Shown: piece after piece, positions 36,717 through 47,015 of the stretch | Layout of the letters: every line of letters begins with the position of its first letter | Numbering within the stretch: the first letter of the stretch is position 1 | DNA from: Phoronis australis | Taxonomy: Eukaryota > Phoronida > Phoronidae | Assembly (NCBI GenBank): GCA_002633005.1 | Contig: NMRA01000094.1 | Coordinates: 247,170-304,651 of the forward strand | Reading direction: 5' to 3' | DNA: 57,482 nt | Position numbers and translations under genes: made by a program | Notes under the pieces: model-generated | The model's database searches: none | What the model saw: the letters and a program-made list of their open reading frames with translations, nothing else | What the model was told of the DNA's origin: nothing

Positions 36717-37324
36717 GCATTCAGGCTGTGCCTAACGTGTCCAGATATATAACAACAGACACAGATGTTGAGTACAATAAGACAGTTCAGGTTAGCATTC
36801 AGGCTGTGCCTAACGTGTCCAGATATATAACAACAGACACAGATGTTGAGTACAATAAGACAGTTCAGGTTAGCATTCAGGCTGTGCCTAACGTGTCCAG
36901 ATAATATGAAAACAGACACAGATGTTGAGTACAATAAGACAATTCAGCTTGGCATTCAGGCTGTGCCTAACGTGTCCAGATATATAACAACAGACACAGA
37001 TGTTGAGTACAATAAGACAGTTCAGGTTAGCATTCAGGCTGTGCCTAACGTGTCCAGATATATAACAACAGACACAGATGTTGAGTACAATAAGACAATT
37101 CAGGTTGGCATTCAGGCTGTGCCTAACGTGTCCAGATATATAACAGACACAGATGTTGAGTACAATAAGACAATTCAGGTTGGCATTCAGGCTGTGCCTA
37201 ACGTGTCCAGATATATAACAACAGACACAGATGTTGAGTACAATAAGACAATTCAGGTTGGGATTCAGGCTGTGCCTAACGTGTCCAGATATATAACAAC
37301 AGACACAGATGTTGAGTACAACAT
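36717..37324. repeat. Minisatellite, 78 bp x about 8
   Basis: Units aacaacagacacagatgttg and so on; one unit lacks three bases and one has a changed junction. Being a multiple of three it is open on both strands (26-residue repeat); I do not think it is a gene. Confidence 0.95.
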
Positions 37325-37404
37325 TGATATAGTTACGAGTCTTCATTCACAACTCTAAACAAAATAACACAAGACAACAAATTTACTTCATGGCAGAGTA
37401 ACAT

Positions 37405-38682
37405 ACATTGCAACAAGAGCAACGCGGAGCACTGAAATGTGCCCACCGATGCACCGCAAACGGTGTGCTTCTAAGGTCGTTTTACTCGATGGAGCAAAAC
37501 CGTCCAATCCATCTGATAACAGGTACATTCCATCGCTTCTTTAAAAGAAAGCTATTTACCACAATTCATAAAAATCTGTCAAGGAACTTCAGAGAAACAA
37601 AGGAAAACGGAAAAAATGAAATTGTCACTATGGGGCACAGTGTTCATTGGATCTGCCTGAAAGACATCGTGGTCAGTTGTTAGCTTCATATAAATACAAT
37701 CCTGCAGTGTGTTTAGGAGATGCAGCTATGGGTGCAAAACAAAACAAAACTACCACCAGGAGGTGCCAAAGTAGTCGAATTTGTTATTCTCAACCGTCCC
37801 TTAACACACTGAGAACATACACGCCAATTTTCAAAACCTTCCTTAGAATGGTTTGGTTGATTGAGGGGTGGACGCCAAAAAACGTCCTCGAAAACAGGGA
37901 AAATGGCCACTAGGTAGCGCAAAGTACCTCGATTCCATTCGAAAACGGGAGGACAGCATCATCTCACCAATAGATGCCTCTATGTCAAATTTTATGAAAA
38001 TACGCTGAGGACATTTGTAGAGCTAACCATAAAAAACTAAAATTGCCACTAGGGGGCACACCGATAGTCAGATCCGTCTGAGTTGTGGTCATCCATTACC
38101 AACATAATATAAATAAACTTGCTAAATTTAGAAAAGATTGTGCCAACAGTATAGGAGATATAGCCATAGGCGCAAAAAAATGCCACTAGGTGTCAGAGTA
38201 GTCGAAATCATTGGAAAATCATCATAAACCGTCCCCTTCATAGTAAGAACATACATGCCAATTTTCACACTGATCCTGAGAGCGGTTTGGTTGGTAGAGG
38301 GACGCCAAAAAAGACTGAAAACAGCAAAAATGGCTACTAGGTGGCACAAACTACGTCAAATCCATCCGAAAAGGGGGATGATAGCGTCATCTCACTAACA
38401 GATGCCTATATGCCAATTTTATGTAAATGCGTTGAGGACCTTTGAAGATACAAAGGTAAATGTAAAAAAATTAAATTGCCACTAGGGGGCACACCGGTAG
38501 TCTGATCCGTTCGAACGTTCGCTCATGCCGTCCCATCCATGAAAGGAACATATGTACAAAATTTCATGAACGTACGTCAACGGGTTTTGGAGTTAGAGCA
38601 GCGGACACCGGACAGACGGACAAACAGACAGAGATGACGACAAAATGCATTCACATCTAAATATGTGGGCACATAAAAATTA
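37405..38682. repeat. Dispersed repeat family, copy B
   Basis: Same start, internal units and end (aaatatgtgggcacataaaaat) as 22262-24012, with fewer units. It lies between exons of the armadillo-like gene. Confidence 0.7.
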
Positions 38683-38788
38683 ATTTCACCAATTACTGAT
38701 AAAACTTAATACAATAAACACAGTATAAATCCTGAAAGACGAGAAATGCACCATTAGGTGTTAAACCAAAAAGCACATTAATACTTAC

Positions 38789-38836
38789 GCTTTTATAAAA
38801 GGAATTAGTAATGAGTGTAAGGGCCTTCATGATTGG
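38789..38836 (-). CDS. Armadillo-like gene, 48-bp exon
   Basis: A 16-codon exon, PIMKALTLITNSFYKS, lies between acceptor ttgtttcag and donor GTAAGT, in phase 0 at both ends. It supplies the first helix of a repeat whose second helix is in the exon at 36149. It is supported by splice sites and phase rather than by length. Confidence 0.75.
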
Positions 38837-39018
38837 CTGAAACAAAAAGAACACTGTCACAAAACTATTTCAATGGACAGAAGTTCGAAACATTGCAGTT
38901 TTAAAGAAAAACGTATCCTAAGCATGAAAATCACCAATACTTCACTGGACTCTACATTGCCACGTAGTAATGCAGCAATGCAGCTACACTGATTTCAACA
39001 CAACTAACGCCCCCTGGC

Positions 39019-40392
39019 CCGGTCTCCAATCTCCGTACTCAGATTCATACTCGAGATTTCATACTCAAAATCGTGCTCACTGGAGTCGTACTCAAAAAAG
39101 CGTATCTAATGTTGTATTTTGAGTAGACTCCAAACGTACTCAAATCTGACACTCATACTCTAGTTGCTATGGAACTCTTTATGATGTGAAATGCAAAATC
39201 ACGCAAAGCCGCCTTGATTCATCGCTCCCTATTGGAATAGACCACCCCAAGAACTAGGCCTACATTATCGTCTGCTGTCGCTACAACTACAAGAGTATGT
39301 CTATAACGTGGAATTCTGAGTGTTCTGTAACTATTATTCATTTTTTAGTTTCAATAAATATTCTTATGCCATTTCTTTGAAACATTTGGCAATTATTAAG
39401 CTTTACTTCTTGAGTTCCTCACCCAGTCCCGAAAATGTCTTAAGAAATATGTAACAGCTTATCACATCACATCTCTGTTGCTAATTTAGTCTTGACATAA
39501 AACCCATTGCTGTGTAGGCCTACGCTGATGTCAAACTTTGATACTGTATCTTTGTATTTTACCGGGATGTATCAAGTGAGTTGACATTTGGCACGTGAGT
39601 TAAAAAACAATACTTGTGCAGGCATTCAGAGTTCACCAGTGGCAGTGAACGGGACGAGACGTCTACTTAGAAATCGGCAAACAAAATCTGGAATTCCATT
39701 TGGGGATTGAGGAATTATAGATGACTAAGTTATGATGAGAAATGTACCTGACAGGGAAGCGAACTTTTTTTAACTTCCCTCCCCTCCTCGTCTTTTGGAA
39801 ACCCTACAAAACGTAGGCACACATACCGAAATAAGGGCAGCACAAACTTCTCACACGACTTTTCCCACAACTGCTTTCGACGCTTGTTATGACTCGCCGA
39901 CAAGGGATTACAATGCGCCTGTTGCCAGGAATTGTAGAGGTAGAATGGCGGCCATAACATACAGTGATACGGCGGGTTAATAAGGTGAAGAATAAGAAGA
40001 TTTAAGATGAAAACTATTATCTCTGAACTGAAATTAAAGTGCTGAGATACGGTAAGAGGACTTATTTTTTTTAGATTTGCTGTGTTTCTTGGTTCCCTTT
40101 CGATATTGTTCTCTGGCTCGTATTTATTTTCGAGTACGATTTCGAGCACACTGCCATACCAAACTTGAAATTTGAGCATAGACTCTGAATTTTTACTCAA
40201 AATCGTACTCGAAATATAAATGAGATACACTTCAGTTCGAGTATACTCGAAAACTGAGTATGTGCTCGAAATTTCGAGTACACATTTTTCGAGTATGACA
40301 TTGAATTCACCAAAGCTGAGTCTGTACTCGAGTTGAGTATGAAGTGTGAGTTTGAGCATGATTCGAGTCTGAGTACGGAGATTGGAGACCAG
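39019..40392. mobile_element. DNA transposon with GTACTC-rich subterminal repeats
   Basis: Ends share an inverted repeat of over 20 bp (ggtctccaatctccgtactc at 39021 and its inverse at 40371-40390). For 160 bp inside the left end and 300 bp inside the right end the sequence is made of many variants of GTACTCGA in both directions. A long minus-strand open frame (39730-40359) has no recognisable domain. The target duplication is unclear. Confidence 0.6.
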
Positions 40393-40831
40393 GTCCCTAT
40401 CAACAAGCTGGATTAAGCAACAGCTACATTAGATTACCTCAAGCCTCGAGTCAAGTAGACTATGTTCATGTGCTTGGCACAATACCTCAACAAAGTAACT
40501 GACCTGAATAACCGTATTCAACCTTTTGACTTGAACTCAGTGCCAAATTTTTTTCAAAAAGGCAAAACTAATCCTAAACACTTCATTTGAGTCTGATCAC
40601 ACTCTTTTGCTCTCTTCTGGCATAAAATGTGCACAGTTGGAAATGCTCCTGGATGCTAGTGACTGCAGAGTGACTCCCCGACAACTCTACATGCGGCCAG
40701 GTGGCACCAGTGGTTATGAGGAGACTCTGATCACATGATAACACTTTTCAGAACAACTGTGTAACAAAGGAGAATGTCAAATTCAAATAGCAATAAATAT
40801 TCATGTCACAATGTGACTATTGTGAACTTAC

Positions 40832-40935
40832 CTCACTATCTAACAGTTTCTTCTTTACGTGCAAATTTTTGTGCATTGTAACAACGTGAAGGACATGCAG
40901 ATACTGATCAAGACGCTCACGATCTGGCGAGTACA
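40832..40935 (-). CDS. Armadillo-like gene, internal exon (104 bp)
   Basis: The acceptor is ttttgccttag and the donor GTAAG. After two bases that complete a Leu codon it reads YSPDRERLDQYLHVLHVVTM and HKNLHVKKKLLDSE (34 codons), ending in phase 0. Helix-rich and continuous in style with the flanking exons. It is close to a DNA transposon at 39019-40392 in the next intron. Confidence 0.85.
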
Positions 40936-41197
40936 CTAAGGCAAAAGAACAATAACAATAACAAAATACATTTAGTACATCAAATAGTTTTTGAAAAATT
41001 CTACGTAATTCCATTTTTGGCTCTTGAATGGCAAGTTGAAGCAAACTTAGAGATGAAAACATAAATTATAACTTGTAAGTAGTCACATACACCCCAAGAC
41101 ATTAAACAACTTTTAAAATCCAAATAATAAGAAACTTTGACCTGCGAAATGAAACGCGTTTAGAAGCTACTTCCAGACTCATTTCGTAACTACATCC

Positions 41198-41425
41198 AGA
41201 TACCTTTAGTAACCTATTCCAGACACATGTGGTAACCATGTACAGACATGTTTAGCAACCATGTACAGACATGTTTAGCAACCATGTACAGACATGTTTA
41301 GTAAGTAAGTCTAGACACCGCTAGAAGCCATGTCTTGACATGTTTAGTAACAACATACAGACACATTTGGTAACTATTTCCACACAAGCTTAGTTATTAC
41401 ATCCAGACATATTTACTAACAATGT
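41198..41425. repeat. Degenerate repeat, about 23 bp
   Basis: Variants of catgtacagacatgtttagc; three near-identical units at 41230-41300, the rest diverged. Confidence 0.7.
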
Positions 41426-42191
41426 ACACACAATGTCCACACGAGCTTATTACTTGGCGTAATTCTTTGAATTCCGACAAGTATGTTGCTCTGACGTCGA
41501 GTTTTTTCCTTTTTTTGTTTCTTTGCACTCTGCAGGTCGCATTTTTTTGACCGATTCCCACGAAATTTGCACACAACTTGTATCTCCGAAAGTACTAGAA
41601 GCCTATTGTTTTTGGTCATGATCGGTTCCAAAATGGCGGACAGTGCGGCCATTTTGTTTCCAATTTCAGATTCAAATGCTCATACAAACCGGAATTATTA
41701 AAGTACACGGCTGAAAATCAGCAAAAATATAGAACCGGACAAGTACTACCTATGTGCAAAAATTGTGAACTTCCAGTTCAAGATGGCGGAAATATTGGCC
41801 ATGACGCATGCGCACTTCGATTCCCGGGTAAAAACGTTTTCTCGGGTAGAGGGTGCATTATAGGACCAATTCCTTTGAATTTTATCAGGTATTAGTTTCT
41901 TTTGACCTGCTATTATTTAGAGCTAAAAAAACAGAAGTTGCTTACAGTACTACCTTCTAAAGCTTTGACAAGAGCTTTTTAAAGCTACTTTATTCAAAAT
42001 TGAACACTAAACCTTACTAACATTGTGACAGATGTCCTTACATTAGAGCATTTAAGTGTAAAGCGTGACCTACTTTGTCGCAATCATGTTAATAGGTCTG
42101 GATATAAGTTGATAACCAGTCAGTAAGAAAATTAGTTTTGCTTGGTGATGGAATTTGTCATTGAGTAAGCCAAGCCAGTTTTAGGTAGTAG
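41426..42191 (-). other. Intron with probable old repeat DNA
   Basis: Contains acgaaatttgcacacaactt and tccaaaatggcggacagtgc, phrases that look like a dispersed non-coding repeat. No boundaries could be set. Confidence 0.4.
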
Positions 42192-42352
42192 AACACTACC
42201 AACATTTCTACATCTATACAACACTACCCACAGTTCTACATCTATATAACACTACCCACAGTTCTACATCTATACAACACTACCAATAGTTCTACATCTA
42301 TACAACACTACCAACAGTTCTACATCTATACAACACTACCAACAATTCTACA
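42192..42352. repeat. Minisatellite, 28 bp x about 6
   Basis: Units acactacccacagttctaca. Next to the exon at 42390-42546. Confidence 0.9.
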
Positions 42353-42389
42353 GTCATGTATACAAGTCACTCAACCAACAAGTACATAC

Positions 42390-42546
42390 AGACACATTCC
42401 AGTACTTTAATCAGACCATAGTCAGTAACCAACTTGTGGGACAGGTCAGAGGTCAGAGCCAGGTGACCTATGGCCAGTATACAAAAGTGTGTCCTCGAAG
42501 TGTCTTGCTCAACCAGACACGGCCACTTAAACCAGTGCATTAGATT
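42390..42546 (-). CDS. Armadillo-like gene, internal exon (157 bp)
   Basis: The acceptor is gtttctttcag and the donor GTATGT. The frame reads NLMHWFKWPCLVEQDTSRTH, then FCILAIGHLALTSDLSHKLV, and ends GLIKVLECV plus one base, giving V-L across the junction with the exon at 40935. The segment from RTHFCILAIGHLAL to YGLIKVLE is a textbook armadillo/HEAT helix pair. The exon is embedded among minisatellites, with a 28-bp array immediately downstream. Confidence 0.85.
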
Positions 42547-42813
42547 CTGAAAGAAACAAATGCTTTTGTCAAAGGCTATATTACTTTAACACAATTTAGG
42601 GAAATTTTAATGTTAACAATCCACTTTCCAAGCAATAAATTTTAATACAAACACATACAAAAATATGCTCCACATGAAAATGATAGAAATGTGACAAACC
42701 TAAGAGACTGCCCCTGGTGAATTAAAGATTGAATTTTATGACAAACCACAATGACTAAAAACTGTGGTTGACCACAGCTCAGCTAAAAACTTGACCACAA
42801 GTTATGTTACGCC

Positions 42814-43192
42814 ACATTCATAGCGCTGAATAAAGGTCCTGAACAAGAGAAAGTGACTGACTTGTCATTTATTGGATCGTCAAACATCACTTTCATAGCG
42901 CTGTATAAAGGTCCTGAACAAGAGAAAGTGACTGACTTGTCATTTATTGGATCGTCAAACATCACTTTCATAGCGCTGTATAAAGGTCCTGAACAAGAGA
43001 AAGTGACTGACTTGTCATTTATTGGATCGTCAAATGTCACATTCATAGCGTTGTATAAAGGTCCTGAACAAGAGAAAGTGACTGACTTGTCATTTATTGG
43101 ATCGTCAAACATCACTTTCATAGCGCTGTATAAAGGTCCTGAACAAGAGAAAGTGACTGACTTGTCATTTATTGGATCGTCAAACATCACTC
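42814..43192. repeat. Minisatellite, 75 bp x 5
   Basis: Units catagcgctgtataaaggtc and so on, almost identical; open on both strands because 75 is a multiple of three. Confidence 0.95.
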
Positions 43193-43225
43193 TACAATGA
43201 CAGCTCCACATACTTTTAACAGTTA

Positions 43226-43573
43226 TTGTTGCTGTATTCAGGCCATTCAGAGTTTTTGTCCAAGCTTCAGTGTAAATTAAGCACCATGCCCATAGTAAAT
43301 GTGGTTTACCTGGTGAACTGTGACGATTGCCACGAGTTTTACGTTGGCATGACCACTCAAATTTTGCATCATATACTGGCTGAACACAAGAACAACATCA
43401 ACAGTGTCCTGTGAAGTCATTCTCTCAAAACTGACCACAGTTGTAGGGTTTCTGAGGTCGAGGTTCTTGATCACGACAATAACTGTGTCAAACTCTTAAT
43501 CAGTGTGACTATTCACATAAAGGCCATCCATGCTGAGAGGACACTCAATAGGAATGTTGGAGTTGTGGAATAG
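43226..43573 (+). pseudogene. Second GIY-YIG fragment, Penelope-type relic
   Basis: The frame reads MPIVNVVYLVNCDDCHEFYV then GMTTQILHHILAEHKNN, stops at a TGA near 43412, and continues in the same frame with SHSLKTDHSCRVSEVEVLDH and IHAERTLNRNVGVVE to 43573. The VVY...CDDCHEFYVGMT block matches the start of the GIY-YIG domain at the end of Penelope-like proteins, and HAERTLNRNVG the end. It differs from the copy at 45600-45909, so it is a separate, older insertion. Confidence 0.7.
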
Positions 43574-44197
43574 TTTTTATTCGGCTGATTTTGTGTTATG
43601 CACTATGATGTGACTAGAGCATTCTAACCATAGACATCTTCATACTATAGACCGGGCGCACACGCTAGTGCGGATGACAACTTGACGTCATATTGGAGAG
43701 TGCTACTAGTCACATGACACGGCTAATTGCCGTGTAAACGAACGGGGTAATTTGTCCTTCTCAAAGCGCGATATCTAACAAATAAAGAGGCCGAAGAGTG
43801 TTATTTTTTCCAGAAATATACAAAAACATGTGATGAAGCACTTACATGCGTTTATTAAGAGTTAATCAGTCGATAAGGAAAATACCAAACTATTAGGAGA
43901 TGGCAATTGAGTGGTAGATTGTAGAGTGGCCTGAGTGGCTGCACAATGATGCCTGTCAATCCACTGCAAGTGTTTTATTTCATTTTTTTTCAAGAGAAAC
44001 CACTAAGATCTACCCAAATTTATCATTTAATCCATGTCGCTCGATGCAAATATATTATATCAAGGAGACGTGCCACTCACTCAGGATGTACTTTCGTGGT
44101 GCCCCAAAAAGCCTTTTCACTGAGTGTTGAACAATGACCGCAAGTAACTTTGTAAAATTAAAATATGACCCGGGTCGCTTTTAACGGAGTCTAAATT

Positions 44198-44298
44198 TCA
44201 AGAAAACAACAACGGTTTTAAAACTTGACATGTTTCGGTGTCATTTATTAAACACCATCCTCAGAAGTCATAATACAGTGGCCACTTAGCAAGGCCCA
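44198..44298 (+). repeat. 5' terminal inverted repeat of the Penelope-like element
   Basis: Starts tcaagaaaacaacaacgg and ends near ggccca. It is the reverse complement of 45961-46061, with only a few differences (for example aacacc here against ggcgtt there). Confidence 0.9.
44222..44269 (-). ncRNA. Hammerhead-ribozyme-like motif, 5' repeat
   Basis: The mirror copy of the motif in the 3' repeat, read on the minus strand. Here stem II pairs perfectly (GGTGT with ACACC). The same CTGAGGA, GAA, palindromic ACATGT, cleavage C and 5-bp stem I are present. Because the repeats are inverted, the two motifs face opposite strands. Confidence 0.6.
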
Positions 44299-45909
44299 GA
44301 GAGATTTAGCAAGAAAATATGAAGATATTGAAACCAAGGAGTTGCGCAGACTAGAAAAACTTGCGGTCAGAGAGCAGAAGGCTAATCAGGACATCAATTT
44401 TCTTAAGAACTGTCGGGCTCTTGGAGTGTTCCCTAAATTCTTGTGCTTTCGTTTACCCAATACATCACCTCATGATGTTCATGCCATCAGGAAAAGACTT
44501 CTGAGGAGCGCAATCACAAAAAGGGAGAAAGAAGCAAGAACTATACGGCGAGATAAGAACAAACTATTAGAAACACTAAATAAATCAATGACACCCATCG
44601 ACATCTGCATCCTGAACCGACGTATTTCCCGTAATGTTGAAAAGGCAAGAATCAGAACCATCAAAGTGCATTAAAATAAGCTCAAGAAGCTGATCCGTAA
44701 CACGGTATTGCCTTTCACTCCCGATGAGGTCATCAAAAATTTGTCTTCGGTTAGACTCACTGATGAACAAATGGATGTTCTGAAAAATGGCTTATCTATG
44801 TCAATTTGTCCACCGACTATTAAGAAGTCTGATGTAGCTGTATGTTTTGAGCTTATACACGATGCTATGAAAGAAAAACTTCTGGACCCTACTAAAGAGA
44901 CTGAACTGAAGGCTGATTTAACAAGATTGGCATCAACATATGTGTCGTCATACAGACCATCTTGGAGTGATTTGAGACAGTTTAAGGTGATCAAGGAACT
45001 GCGAAGAAACGAAAACCTAGTGATAATTAGACCCGATAAGGGAAATGGTGTAGTCATTTTAGATCGCAATGATTATGTCAATTCTTTGAATGAAATTTTG
45101 AGTGATGTATCGAAGTTTAGACGTGTCAAAGCAGATCCTACACTAACTAGAGAAGGACAGGGTACCTCAGTGATAACATCAGTATTTCATAAGAAGACCT
45201 ACACAGGACTGTACACTTATTTTCATAGTTTCACATCCTTTGTTTATAAAGTAGGTCTCATTAAAACTCTAATAGACAGGGTATATCGTATTTACAACAC
45301 TTGGGCTAGATTTGATTCTAATATCAAAGAACTTACAACGAATTTGCAAAAGAATGGCTATCCCTTAGAATTTTTTAGTCAATAGGGTACTGAAAGCAAG
45401 ACTCCAACGTAACCCTGATGATGTTCATCCTGTAGACAAAACTAACTACAAGTACTTTAAAATACCCTATGTTGGGTTTTACGCCAAAATTGCTCAACGA
45501 AAACTCAACAAATTGGTGAATGATTACTGTGTGCACTTAAGAGTTGTATTAACATTCAAATCTCTAAAACTGTCGAGTTTATTTAACCCTAAGGACAAAA
45601 TTTCTATGGGTCTACGGTCCAAGGTAGTATACAAATTCATCTGTGCTGGATGTGGCTCCAGGCAAAACTGTTCGCCATTTGAAAACCAGGACCAAGGAAC
45701 ATCTAAATTCTGACAGTAATTCACATGTAAATATTCACCTACAGAGCTCCAATCATTGTTATCAGCAGTGCTCTTTCAATGACTTTGCAATGATAGACCA
45801 GGCAGTAACAACAAAGGAGCTTAAAATTCGTGAGGCTTTACATATCAGTTGGTGCAAGCCCAATCTCAATAGGCAACTGACACACCACAGGTTGTCATTG
45901 TTGGTCTAG
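44285..45909 (+). pseudogene. Decayed Penelope-like polyprotein (RT core missing)
   Basis: The N-terminal part reads LARKYEDIETKELRRLEKLA, then FLKNCRALGVFPKFLCFRLP, with one in-frame stop at 44672. It continues to the linker typical of the family, ENLVIIRPDKGNGVVILDRN, then TREGQ at about 45165. Directly after, the frame jumps to the segment normally found after the RT palm (FHKKTYTGLYTYFHSFTSFV, then GLIKTLIDRVYRIYNTW), so roughly the catalytic RT domain is absent. A frame change near 45380 and another near 45650 follow; between them MGLRSKVVYKFICAGC marks the start of the GIY-YIG region, and the last frame has GKTVRHLKTRTKEHLNS and IREALHISWCKPNLNRQL. The element cannot encode a working enzyme. 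Confidence 0.85.
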
Positions 45910-45960
45910 TTCATTGTCACTCCCTGTAACTGACTCTATCTGTGTTTCATTACTTGTTGC

Positions 45961-46061
45961 TGGGCCTAGCTAGGTGGCCACTGTATTATGACTTCTGAGG
46001 ATGGCGTTTAATAAATGACACCGAAACATGTCAAGTTTTAAAACCGTTGTTGTTTTCTTGA
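45961..46061 (+). repeat. 3' terminal inverted repeat of the Penelope-like element
   Basis: Runs from tgggcctagc to gttttcttga and mirrors the 5' copy. The element extends 24 bp further to the target-site duplication at 46086. Confidence 0.9.
45990..46037 (+). ncRNA. Hammerhead-ribozyme-like motif, 3' repeat
   Basis: Stem I is GACTT (45990) paired with AAGTT (46033). Core box CTGAGGA is at 45995-46001. Stem II (GGCGT with ACACC, one mismatch, loop of about 10) follows a single extra T. GAA is at 46023-46025. ACATGT at 46026-46031 is a perfect palindrome that could form stem III between two molecules. C46032 would be the cleavage base. Penelope-like elements are known to carry such minimal hammerheads. 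The extra T beside stem II is unusual and may reduce activity. Confidence 0.6.
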
Positions 46062-46099
46062 ATGTATGCTGTTACTTGCTATCATGGAGTCTAAATTTA

Positions 46100-46300
46100 A
46101 TGTGAACTACTGTGAAAAGTGACCTCATTGGGGTCATATAAATAATTGACAGGTTTTTACAGTTCATAGGGGCGTTCTCCCGTTCTGTGACTTTAACAGA
46201 CGTACAACCGTTGTGAGCGTGTGATAGTCTTAACTTCGATTGTATAGTTGGGCAGTTTTGGTGGTTCAAAAACTTTAAGCATGACCAGTATTTGATGGGA
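46100..46300 (-). repeat. Dispersed repeat shared with 10930-11030
   Basis: The inverse of this stretch (gaaccaccaaaactgcccaa, then aagttaagactatc) matches gaatcaccaaaactgcccaa at 10983. It forms the right flank of the Penelope-like insertion. Confidence 0.5.
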
Positions 46301-46591
46301 AATTCAGAAATATCATTGGTTTATGTTCAAACATTTTATAACTTAACTTATTTTTAACACCACAGCCCAGTGAGTCAATAAGATATGATCTTATTGGAGA
46401 TTAGAGCAACTATTGAACAAATGAGAGCTTTCACTCCCTAATTGCGGCATAAATTGAGAAAGCAAGATTTCCCTTGCCAAGCGTTACTCAGGTGACCCCA
46501 GACCTAAACATCCATGTATCGAACATTGTTGAAATATCGCCAATTGCGGGTATCGTGTCTGCTTATCCCAACCCCCTGTTGTGGAGGAACC

Positions 46592-47015
46592 CAGTGGCGG
46601 ATTTAGAGTGGGGCCAAGACCCCCTAAAATTCTCCCAGATTCCATTTGGCAGTTCGGGGGTGTGAAAGTCCGACGGGCAAAATCCTGGGTAATACATGTG
46701 CACACACAGGGGGAAGGGGATCAGGGGGCTTAAATAAGCCCCCCCCCCCCATTTTACCATGTCGGCAAAAAGGTCCTTCTTAGAGAAACAAAAAGTCTGA
46801 GAAAACAAGACAAAAGTCCACAGGAATTCGTCGCGAAAGGAACAATGCACGGGGTTAAACCTAGTACCCCGTTTTTAAGTACTCGTCTTATTGTTCCAGT
46901 AAAAGGTCCACATGACCACGAAATTCGAGTCTCCCCTCTATATTTTAGGCTGGGTGCGCACATGTGATCCTCTGCCTTGGCCCCCCCCTAAATAAAAATT
47001 CTGGATCCGCCCCTG
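46592..47015. mobile_element. hAT-like MITE (424 bp)
   Basis: Ends are CAGTGGCGGATTTAG and CTGGATCCGCCCCTG, imperfect inverted repeats, flanked by gaacc on both sides (46587-46591 and 47016-47020). No transposase remains. It contains poly-C tracts. Similar in ends to the copy at 14514. Confidence 0.7.

Larger units (their letters stand above)
44199..46085 (+). mobile_element. Penelope-like retroelement, internally deleted, with 13-bp TSD
   Basis: The 1887-bp insertion is flanked by an exact 13-bp direct repeat ggagtctaaattt (44186-44198 and 46086-46098). Its ends carry an inverted repeat of about 101 bp (44198-44298 and 45961-46061); the 3' copy is followed by 24 bp of single-copy tail. Inside is a degraded plus-strand Penelope-type protein with a C-terminal GIY-YIG endonuclease region but no reverse transcriptase core. 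Inverted terminal repeats, GIY-YIG and hammerhead motifs together fit Penelope-like elements and no other family I know. It lies in an intron of the armadillo-like gene, in antisense orientation to it. Confidence 0.85.

Noticed and set aside
36638-37358. Long repeat-protein frames on both strands
   Set aside because: They follow from a 78-bp repeat without stops; both strands are open and there are no splice or start signals.
39730-40359. 209-residue minus-strand protein
   Set aside because: Much of it is the GTACTC-rich transposon end in one frame, and no domain is visible.
42807-43211. Repeat-protein frames of 115 and 134 residues
   Set aside because: They follow from a 75-bp repeat open on both strands.
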